Shown here one piece after another: positions 1-6,394 of a DNA stretch of 29,188 nt; the first letter of the stretch is position 1; each line of letters begins with the position of its first letter. The translations under genes and the position numbers were made by a program. The DNA is taken from positions 1-29,188 of the IMG/VR virus record IMGVR_UViG_3300030331_002683, one strand, 5' to 3'. The stretch is from a virus. The notes under the pieces were generated by a model. That model was not told where the DNA came from. It ran no database searches and was given only the letters and a program-made list of their open reading frames with translations.

Positions 1-27
1 TTAATCTATATGAGAAAGGAGAAATAG

Positions 28-648
28 ATGGCAACAATTAAAACAGATGGAAAAACATTTTTAGAAGAAAATGAAAAGAGAAATGCAACTTCTTCAGGAA
101 TGATAAACTTTGAGGAGGATCAAAGAGAAGATCTGAACTCAGTTGGTGATGCAAAGTCATTATCAGATCAGGTCGTTAAACTAAAAAAATTAGAAGACGA
201 TCTTGTAGAAAAAGAAAAAGAATTAAAAGAACTGAAGAGACATATCGAATTAGTTTCTGGTGAGGTTATACCTACCATGATGCAAGAGATGAATATCTCT
301 ACATTAAAACTAGCTGATGGATCTTCTGTAGAAGTAAAACCGATTTATGGTGCCTCAATATCTCCTGCAAAAAAGGAGGAGGCATTTGACTGGCTTCGTA
401 ATCACGGTCTAGGTGATCTTATTAAAAATGAGATTACAGTTTCCTTTGGTCGTAACGAAGATAACAAGGCAATTGCTTATGCAAACCTTGCACAAGGTCA
501 AGGATTTCAACCTGTCCAGAAGTTAAAGGTTGAACCTATGACACTTAAAGCTTTAGTCCGTGAGCGTCTTGAGTCTGGACAAGAGATGCCCACGGAACTA
601 TTTAACGTGTTCGCAGGAAACCGAACCAAAATCACAAGGAGTAAATAA
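28..648 (+). CDS. Coiled-coil phage protein of unknown function, replication module
   Basis: A 206-residue protein I do not recognise as a named family. Residues about 45-78 are Lys/Glu/Leu-rich with heptad spacing (VKLKKLEDDLVEKEKELKEL), which suggests a coiled coil; the remainder looks globular and has no membrane segment. An AAAGGAG ribosome site lies about 7 nt before the ATG. It is the first complete gene of the run that continues into a possible ssDNA-binding protein, primase, helicase and polymerase, so a replication or recombination accessory role is likely by position only. The ribosome site of the next gene lies in its last codons, so the two are probably translated together. Confidence 0.85.
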   Translation: MATIKTDGKTFLEENEKRNATSSGMINFEEDQREDLNSVGDAKSLSDQVVKLKKLEDDLVEKEKELKELKRHIELVSGEVIPTMMQEMNISTLKLADGSSVEVKPIYGASISPAKKEEAFDWLRNHGLGDLIKNEITVSFGRNEDNKAIAYANLAQGQGFQPVQKLKVEPMTLKALVRERLESGQEMPTELFNVFAGNRTKITRSK

Positions 649-650
649 CG

Positions 651-1415
651 ATGAGCAAAGAACCAATAAAGAAGGCGAATGGGTCATTGGCGATGAGCAA
701 CTTTGAAGCAGACGCAAACATGGGAATGGGTAATCTAACTCAAGATGATTTAGCATTACCATTTCTAAAAATACTTGGTCAACTATCTCCAGAGGTAAAC
801 AAAAGAGATGGCAAGTATGTAGAAGGGGCACAACCTGGGATGATATTTAATTCAGTAACAGGCGATCTCTTCGATGGTGAAAAAGGTGTAAAGATTATAC
901 CTTGTCACTATAAGTTGGAGTATGTTGAATGGAGAGATAGGGGTAAAGATGGATCTGGTGCGCCAGTAAATATTTATCCTTCTTCTTCAGACATCATGAC
1001 AAAGACTACAAGAGGGGCAGACTTTAAAGATAGATTACAAAATGGTAATTATATCGAGAAGACTGCGCAGCACTTTGTAATTGTTGTTGGGTCTATTCCT
1101 ACAACAGCTTTGATTGCTATGAAATCTACTCAATTAAAAATTAGTAGAAAATGGAATAGCATGATGCAAAGTATCAAACTCAAGGGTAAGAATGGTATGT
1201 TCACCCCTGCTTCTTTTAGTCACGAATACTTATTAAAGACTAATCAACAATCAAATGACAAAGGTAGTTGGTTTGGATGGGAGATAAGTAAAGTCGGACC
1301 TGTAGAGAATGCAGATATCTATCACCAAGCAAAAAGTTTTGCTGAGAGCATTAGTAAAGGAGATGTTCAAGTAAAACATGGTGAAGAACAAACAAGTGAA
1401 GCATCACATTACTAG
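651..1415 (+). CDS. Possible ssDNA-binding or recombination-accessory protein
   Basis: A 254-residue soluble protein with AAGGAG about 9 nt before the ATG, 2 nt after the previous stop. It has a central region rich in aromatic and beta-type residues (residues about 30-220) and a polar acidic tail (HGEEQTSEASHY). Proteins of this size and place, just before a phage primase, are often ssDNA-binding proteins, and the acidic tail would fit. I can see no diagnostic OB-fold motif, so the function is inference. The opening PFLKILGQLSPEVNKRDGKY and the repeated Lys/Trp pattern look conserved rather than random. Alternative: a conserved structural or recombination protein without SSB function. Confidence 0.8.
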   Translation: MSKEPIKKANGSLAMSNFEADANMGMGNLTQDDLALPFLKILGQLSPEVNKRDGKYVEGAQPGMIFNSVTGDLFDGEKGVKIIPCHYKLEYVEWRDRGKDGSGAPVNIYPSSSDIMTKTTRGADFKDRLQNGNYIEKTAQHFVIVVGSIPTTALIAMKSTQLKISRKWNSMMQSIKLKGKNGMFTPASFSHEYLLKTNQQSNDKGSWFGWEISKVGPVENADIYHQAKSFAESISKGDVQVKHGEEQTSEASHY

Positions 1416-1425
1416 AATCCTAGGT

Positions 1426-1459
1426 TATGGGCGTGGAAGCGAGAGTGGAAACGCCCATA
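1426..1459. promoter_or_regulatory. Hairpin in the 54-bp gap before the primase gene
   Basis: TATGGGCGT (1426-1434) and ACGCCCATA (1451-1459) form a perfect 9-bp stem around a purine-rich 16-nt loop. There is no T-run after it, so it does not look like an intrinsic terminator. It ends 10 nt before the primase ATG, which has no recognisable Shine-Dalgarno sequence. A role in translation control or as an RNA processing site is inference. Confidence 0.55.
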
Positions 1460-1469
1460 GAATATTCGC

Positions 1470-3104
1470 ATGGAAGATAAATTTGTTAAAATATTTGACG
1501 GATTAAAAAGAGATTATGGTTACGCAGAAATCAACAACGGATACAAAGACACAACAACAGGTAAGTTTAAAGTAAAACATGGTTGGGCAGGTAAACCTTT
1601 AACCAAATCTGATTACGTTGACCATCTCTCTGGTAAAAAATCTATAGGAATTCAACCTTGTGATGACAATGGCATGGTTAATTTTGGTGCTATAGATATA
1701 GATTCAAAAGCATATCAAGATTTTAGTCCTAGAAAATATTTAGAAATAATTCAAAAAAATAATTTACCAGTAATACCAGTTAAATCTAAAAGTGGTGGAT
1801 TACATTTATACATACACACAAAAGAAAAAGTCAAAGCTAGTTTTTTAAGAAATTTTTTGGACAAACTATTATATACGTTAGAGTTGAATTCTACAACAGA
1901 AATATATCCTAAACAAACAGAACTTGGAACAGGATCCGATGGCAGTTTTACAAATGGTAATTTTATAAACTTACCATACTATAATAAAACAGAAAGAGTT
2001 GCATTAAATTTTGACGGACAAGAATTTTCTTTTGATCAATACATACAAGTTGTTGAAGCTAATTTAAAATCAGAAAAAGAATTAAATGACTTTATAGATG
2101 AACATATAAATAAAATATTACAAGGTGGAGCAGAAGAATTTAATGATGGCCCACCATGTTTACAAGCTATATCAAAAACAATTGACGACAGTAATAAACT
2201 ACCAGATGAAAGAGATCGATTTTTATTTAACTATATGGTTTTTTCTAAAAAAAAATATCCAGATCTTTGGGAGAAAAAAGTTTTAGATGGCGCAAGAAAA
2301 TATATTTTATATGATGAAGAGTGGGGAGATAAAAAAGTTTTAGATAAAATAAAATCTTGGAGAAAACCAACAGCAGGACATCTCTGTGATCAAGATCCTA
2401 TTAGAAATTTTTGTATAAAATCAGAGTGTGCAAAAAGACAATTTGGTTACATGTCAGATAAACAAAAGAAATTTCCACAGTTATCAGCTTTAATTAGAAT
2501 TGATTATATACCAGAACCAGAGTTTAGATTTACAGTTCATTTTAATGACAAACAAGATGGAGAAAAAAGTAAACAAGTTTTAGCTAGAGACGTAAATTAT
2601 TTAATGGACATGGAAAAATGCAGAAGGTTGATAGCATCACATACACCAATAGCACCACCAAGAATAAAACAAGATGAATTTCAAACAATCATAGAAAAAT
2701 TAAAAGAGACTGAGACTGTGCAACCACCTCCAGCTGGCACTTCTCCAAAAGAAATATTACAAAAATATTTAGAAGAACATATTCATGGAGTCCCTGCAAT
2801 TAGTGCTACGTCATTTAGTAGTGGATCTGTTTTAAAAGAAGATGGCTTTGCATATTTTACTATGGAGGTATTTTTTAATTATTTAAAAAATAAAGAATGG
2901 AAGATGAAATATGAAAAAACTGGTAGAATGTTAATAGAAGAATTTAAAGCAGAACTAGGTTACTTAAAAAGATATCCTAAAAAAGATACAGACAAAAAAT
3001 CTCATAACCCAATACGGTGTATAAAAATACCTCTTTCTTTTTTTGAAAGAGATGAAGAGGATGTTGAAATTATAGATATGAAAAACAAGGGCGATATTTT
3101 ATGA
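1470..3104 (+). CDS. Archaeo-eukaryotic-type primase (AEP/TOTE-like)
   Basis: A 544-residue protein with the AEP catalytic set: the GAIDID metal motif (D76, D78), SGGLH (S108-H112), then EIYPKQ (144-149) followed by NGNFINLP (162-169). This arrangement is typical of the primase domain of TOTE-type and phage prim-pol proteins. A helical middle domain carries Cys230, Cys306, Cys315 and Cys320, a likely zinc site like that next to other AEP domains. The C-terminal about 200 residues are not recognised and contain no Walker A, so there is no fused helicase; the helicase two genes on may be the partner. It should make primers, and perhaps extend them, at the phage fork. The start ATG lacks a clear ribosome site and follows a hairpin. 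The stop overlaps the next gene by 4 nt. Confidence 0.85.
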   Translation: MEDKFVKIFDGLKRDYGYAEINNGYKDTTTGKFKVKHGWAGKPLTKSDYVDHLSGKKSIGIQPCDDNGMVNFGAIDIDSKAYQDFSPRKYLEIIQKNNLPVIPVKSKSGGLHLYIHTKEKVKASFLRNFLDKLLYTLELNSTTEIYPKQTELGTGSDGSFTNGNFINLPYYNKTERVALNFDGQEFSFDQYIQVVEANLKSEKELNDFIDEHINKILQGGAEEFNDGPPCLQAISKTIDDSNKLPDERDRFLFNYMVFSKKKYPDLWEKKVLDGARKYILYDEEWGDKKVLDKIKSWRKPTAGHLCDQDPIRNFCIKSECAKRQFGYMSDKQKKFPQLSALIRIDYIPEPEFRFTVHFNDKQDGEKSKQVLARDVNYLMDMEKCRRLIASHTPIAPPRIKQDEFQTIIEKLKETETVQPPPAGTSPKEILQKYLEEHIHGVPAISATSFSSGSVLKEDGFAYFTMEVFFNYLKNKEWKMKYEKTGRMLIEEFKAELGYLKRYPKKDTDKKSHNPIRCIKIPLSFFERDEEDVEIIDMKNKGDIL

Positions 3105-3490
3105 TGAGAGATGATCTCATGGTTCAACAGCAGGTAAAGAACAAGTGGCAGCATATGGTGGGTGTTATCTGTCTTAATCAGACAGGACGCAAGAAGGTGA
3201 AGAAAATACTACCACCTTTTTTTAAAAAATTTCCCACTCCAGAGGTATTATTGCAGTCAAATATTAATGTAATTGCAACACTTTTAGAAGAATTAGGTAT
3301 GAAATATGTACGATCTCAGAGGATCTGGAGGATGTCTGAGGACTATCTAAAATGGGATGGTGAAGACGCAACACAACTATTTGGTATCGGTAAGTATGGT
3401 AGCGATAGCTACGAAATATTTTATAAGAACAGGATACCAGAAAATGTGCAGGACAAAGAATTGAAAAGATATATCAAGGAGGAAATGTGA
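3101..3490 (+). CDS. MBD4-like HhH-GPD DNA glycosylase
   Basis: A 129-residue protein that lines up from memory with the glycosylase domain of mammalian MBD4. It has LNQTGRKKV near residues 25-33 (MBD4: LNRTSGK), then FFKKFPTPEVLL (40-51) and LEELGMKYVRSQRIWRMSEDYL. The helix-hairpin-helix segment is LFGIGKYGSDSYEIF (93-107), followed by NVQDKELKRY (115-124). In that alignment Asp118 matches the catalytic Asp of MBD4 (HPEDHKLNKY). The family removes thymine or uracil from G:T and G:U mismatches, i.e. deaminated (methyl)cytosine. A C5-methyltransferase lies about 1.7 kb downstream in the same operon, a fitting partner. AAGGGCG lies about 8 nt before the start; two adjacent ATGs are possible. 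It overlaps genes on both sides by 4 nt. Confidence 0.8.
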   Translation: MMRDDLMVQQQVKNKWQHMVGVICLNQTGRKKVKKILPPFFKKFPTPEVLLQSNINVIATLLEELGMKYVRSQRIWRMSEDYLKWDGEDATQLFGIGKYGSDSYEIFYKNRIPENVQDKELKRYIKEEM

Positions 3491-4920
3491 TAAAAAAATT
3501 TTATGGTCCTCCCGGTACAGGTAAGACGGAAAAATTAATTAGAAGGGCTTTAGCTTACGTTAGATCTGGCACACCAGTAAAAAAAATAGGATATTTTGCG
3601 TTTACAAAAAAAGCAGCCAATACTGCAAAGGAAAGAATGTTAAATAAAAATAGACAGTTTCAAAAAAAAGATCTTAGATATTTTCAAACACTACATTCTT
3701 TAGCTTTTCACACATTAGGATTAAAGGAAGAAAATGTAATGCAAGATTATCATTATGATGATCTTGGAAAAACTTTAAGTATAAGTGTTAAGGCAAAAAG
3801 AGATATGGATTCTTCTCCATATCTAACTTGTGACAATGAATATTTTCAAATTATAATTAAATCTAGAGAAAAAAATATAGAGGTTTGGGATGAATATTGC
3901 ACAGGGGAATATAGTAAAGATATTAAACCAAATATTTTAAAACACATTGCAGCTAATTATATTAAATATAAATACAGCAATAATTTAATTGATTTTACCG
4001 ATATGATTCATCAATTTATAGAGAAAAAAGATTTATGCCCTAAATTTGATGTAGTGTTCATTGATGAAGCACAAGATTTATCTCCAATACAGTGGATGAT
4101 GTACGACATATTAAAAGCAAATACTAACGATATGTATCTTGCAGGAGACGATGATCAAGCCATATATGCATGGGCAGGTGCAGATGTAGACAGGTTTATA
4201 AAAGAACCTGCAACAGAAATAGTCTTAAAAAAATCAAGAAGAGTGCCCGTAAAAATACAAGAAATATCAAACATTGTAGTGAGTCGTATAGAGGGATTAA
4301 GAGCGGATAAATTATATTATCCGAAAAACGAAGATGGATCTTACGTAAAAATTAATAATTTAAATAACGTAGACCTATCAAAAGATAACTGGTTAATCTT
4401 AACTAGAACAATAAATAAATCTATTGAGATATCAAAAGAGATTAAAACAAAAGGTTTTTTCTTTGAAAATAAATTTATTAAAAGTTTAAATACTAAACTG
4501 CATAAAGCAGCTATTTATTATTCTAGATGGTCTGAGGGACAAGATTTAGAACAAACACAAAAAGAAGATGTTGAAGACTATATGTCAGAGGATAATTGGA
4601 ACGAACTAGTCCCTTGGTATGAGGCTTTTGATAAAGCGAATCTCGAAGATAAAAATTACATTAGAATGCTTCTATCAAACAAAGAAAAATTAACAGAGGA
4701 TCCAAGAATAAAAATATCTACGATTCATGCAGCAAAAGGTGGAGAATGTGAGAATGTAATATTAGTATTGGATAACGCTAGGAAAATTAGAGAAGCTGTG
4801 TTAAAAAGTAGTAAAAAAAGAGATGAAGAACACAGAGTTTGGTACGTAGGAATTACTCGTAGTAAAAATAATTTGTATTTAATGCGAGCTAAAATAGAAA
4901 GGCATGGTTATAATTTATGA
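3487..4920 (+). CDS. UvrD/Rep-type superfamily 1 helicase, compact
   Basis: A 477-residue SF1 helicase with GPPGTGKT (Walker A, residues 7-14), FAFTKKAA (Ia), FIDEAQD (Walker B, 191-197) and GDDDQAIYAWAGA (motif III, 220-232). Motifs V (STIHAAKGGECENVILV) and VI (YVGITRSKNNLYL) lie near the C-terminus. It should unwind DNA 3'-to-5' using ATP. At 477 residues it is shorter than the roughly 700 of UvrD/Rep, so the 1B/2B insertions are probably reduced. The start is GTG at 3487, overlapping the previous stop, with AAGGAGG just upstream. No DnaB-type helicase is in the window, so this may serve as the phage's replicative helicase with the AEP primase (inference). Confidence 0.93.
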   Translation: MIKKFYGPPGTGKTEKLIRRALAYVRSGTPVKKIGYFAFTKKAANTAKERMLNKNRQFQKKDLRYFQTLHSLAFHTLGLKEENVMQDYHYDDLGKTLSISVKAKRDMDSSPYLTCDNEYFQIIIKSREKNIEVWDEYCTGEYSKDIKPNILKHIAANYIKYKYSNNLIDFTDMIHQFIEKKDLCPKFDVVFIDEAQDLSPIQWMMYDILKANTNDMYLAGDDDQAIYAWAGADVDRFIKEPATEIVLKKSRRVPVKIQEISNIVVSRIEGLRADKLYYPKNEDGSYVKINNLNNVDLSKDNWLILTRTINKSIEISKEIKTKGFFFENKFIKSLNTKLHKAAIYYSRWSEGQDLEQTQKEDVEDYMSEDNWNELVPWYEAFDKANLEDKNYIRMLLSNKEKLTEDPRIKISTIHAAKGGECENVILVLDNARKIREAVLKSSKKRDEEHRVWYVGITRSKNNLYLMRAKIERHGYNL

Positions 4921-5162
4921 CAACAAAAGATATATTTGAGGAAGCATTTCCTCAATACACTCAAATAGGTGGGAATCACTATACTAAATTTCCTATTCAA
5001 CCATATGAGTTTATTTCTAAAAACAATCTTTCGTTTTTTCAAGGCAACGTAATTAAATACGTTTGTCGTTATCAACGAAAGGGAGGTGTTGAAGATCTAA
5101 AAAAGATAGTGCACTATTGTCAATTAGAAATGTTGAAAATGAAAGATGCAAAGAAAACTTAA
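4917..5162 (+). CDS. DUF3310 family protein
   Basis: An 81-residue protein with the DUF3310 pattern: IGGNHYTKFPIQPYEFI (residues 17-33), then FFQGNVIKYVCRYQRKGGVEDLKKIVHY. This small family is widespread in phages and is sometimes called a nucleotide-kinase-like or SaV-like domain, but its activity is not established as far as I know. The ATG overlaps the helicase stop (ATGA), and its own 3' end overlaps the methyltransferase start by 17 nt, so it is translationally embedded in the replication operon. A role in nucleotide metabolism or host takeover is only a guess from context. Confidence 0.88.
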   Translation: MTTKDIFEEAFPQYTQIGGNHYTKFPIQPYEFISKNNLSFFQGNVIKYVCRYQRKGGVEDLKKIVHYCQLEMLKMKDAKKT

Positions 5163-6312
5163 AGTATTAGATTTATTTTCTGGCATAGGAGGATTTGCAT
5201 TAGGTTTAGACTCTACAGGAATATTTGAGACTGTAAAATTTGTAGAGAAAGATAAATACTGTAAGAAAGTTTTACAAAAAAACTTTCCTAACATACCGAT
5301 TGAGGAGGATATAAAAGATGTTAAAGGAAAAGAAGGAGACGCAGATGTCATTGTGGGAGGATTCCCCTGCCAACCAATGTCAGTCGCAGGTAAAAGAAAA
5401 GGAACAGATGACGACCGCTATCTCTGGCCAGAAATGTTTAGACTCATTAGGGAGATCAAACCCCAATTCATTATTGGGGAGAATGTGCAAGGAATTATTA
5501 ACATCCAAAACGGCATGGTACTCAGACAGGTGCAAGACGACTTGGAAAGTGAAGGTTTCGAAGTCCAATGTTTTCTTATTCCAGCTTCAGGCATCGGTGC
5601 TTGGCACCAGAGGTACAGAGTCTGGATTGTGGGCCACTCCGAATACAATGGATCACTTACCTCCAAGATCAAAAGAAGGAACACTGAAACTGCAACAGGG
5701 ACACAGGAAGGGACGAACACGACCGGCGAACCTGAGAGAACAAGTGGATCCAGAAACAATGAGGATGTATCCGACACCGAGATCATCGGGACAAGAGAAT
5801 CCAGAAACATTGATCAAGAGAAAGGGAGTCAAAGCAGCAGCTCAACACAATCTAACAGCAGCAGTACAGATGTATCCAACACCGACAGTGGGTTGCGAGG
5901 AAGGGGGAGAACAATCGAGCAGAGTGGAGAGAACAAAGTCTGGCGGTTTTATTCTGAGGAAGAAGAACAAACCCGACTCGACATTTGGAGCGAAACTATC
6001 GGACGCAATGTTGTATCTGGAGAAAAAGAAATTATTCTACAGTCCAACAACGAACGACAGCAAGAATCTAACACTTCCAAAGAGTCAGAAGGACAGACAT
6101 TCAGTGGTGGGGGACATGTTACAAATGAAGCAAAACAAACCTGGTGGCAAGTTGAATCCAACCTTTGTGGAATTCCTAATGGGATTTCCTATGAATTGGA
6201 CAAAGACAGAGCCAACAGAATCAAGACTCTCGGTAACGCAATCGTCCCACAGATTGCAAGAGAGTTCGGACTTGCAATTAAAAAAGTTTTATCCAACTCC
6301 AAGAGCTCATGA
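5146..6312 (+). CDS. C5-cytosine DNA methyltransferase
   Basis: A 388-residue Dcm-type enzyme using S-adenosylmethionine to make 5-methylcytosine. Motif I is DLFSGIGG (9-16), motif IV GGFPCQPMSVAGKRKG with catalytic Cys75, motif VI GENVQG (111-116), motif VIII QRYRVWIV (about 155-162) and motif X NRIKTLGNAIVPQIA near the C-terminus. Between VIII and X, where the target-recognition domain should lie, the protein is Ser/Thr/Glu/Asn-rich and low in complexity. Over that stretch another frame encodes a more conserved-looking protein (next entry), so this part may be shaped by the overlap. It probably protects phage DNA against host restriction. No cognate restriction enzyme is visible. The start lies inside the DUF3310 gene. 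Confidence 0.93.
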   Translation: MQRKLKVLDLFSGIGGFALGLDSTGIFETVKFVEKDKYCKKVLQKNFPNIPIEEDIKDVKGKEGDADVIVGGFPCQPMSVAGKRKGTDDDRYLWPEMFRLIREIKPQFIIGENVQGIINIQNGMVLRQVQDDLESEGFEVQCFLIPASGIGAWHQRYRVWIVGHSEYNGSLTSKIKRRNTETATGTQEGTNTTGEPERTSGSRNNEDVSDTEIIGTRESRNIDQEKGSQSSSSTQSNSSSTDVSNTDSGLRGRGRTIEQSGENKVWRFYSEEEEQTRLDIWSETIGRNVVSGEKEIILQSNNERQQESNTSKESEGQTFSGGGHVTNEAKQTWWQVESNLCGIPNGISYELDKDRANRIKTLGNAIVPQIAREFGLAIKKVLSNSKSS

Positions 6313-6394
6313 ACCAGGTAGAACCACAAAAGGTTATGGAAGAGGTTTAGCAGAACTTATGGAAGGTAAAGAACAAAAGGATCCTAAAAAATGA
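5318..6394 (+). CDS. Long overlapping gene nested in the methyltransferase frame
   Basis: A 358-residue reading frame shifted by one base, of which about 995 nt overlap the methyltransferase. It is unlikely to be a shadow. It has its own GAGGAGG ribosome site about 10 nt before ATG 5318 (a second candidate start is 5345). Its stop overlaps the DNA polymerase start as ATGA. Its sequence also matches, from memory, a family found next to or overlapping phage and Bacteroidetes C5-methyltransferases: MTTAISGQKCL (31-41), WYSDRCKTTWKVKVSKSN (67-84), GLWATPNTMDHLPPRS (103-118), and LNPTFVEFLMGFPMNW (279-294). The tag [WFM][AY]xTP recurs (WATP 105, MYPTP 150 and 185, FYPTP near 334). Its function is unknown; a partner or modulator of the methyltransferase is the natural guess. 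Confidence 0.75.
   Translation: MLKEKKETQMSLWEDSPANQCQSQVKEKEQMTTAISGQKCLDSLGRSNPNSLLGRMCKELLTSKTAWYSDRCKTTWKVKVSKSNVFLFQLQASVLGTRGTESGLWATPNTMDHLPPRSKEGTLKLQQGHRKGRTRPANLREQVDPETMRMYPTPRSSGQENPETLIKRKGVKAAAQHNLTAAVQMYPTPTVGCEEGGEQSSRVERTKSGGFILRKKNKPDSTFGAKLSDAMLYLEKKKLFYSPTTNDSKNLTLPKSQKDRHSVVGDMLQMKQNKPGGKLNPTFVEFLMGFPMNWTKTEPTESRLSVTQSSHRLQESSDLQLKKFYPTPRAHEPGRTTKGYGRGLAELMEGKEQKDPKK

Noticed and set aside
1-27. Possible end of an upstream gene
   Set aside because: An open run ending in TAG at 25-27 is too short to support as a gene; this stretch mainly carries the ribosome site for the gene at 28.
5380-6161. Minus-strand open frames opposite the methyltransferase
   Set aside because: They have no start signals and antisense composition; two real genes already occupy the plus strand there.
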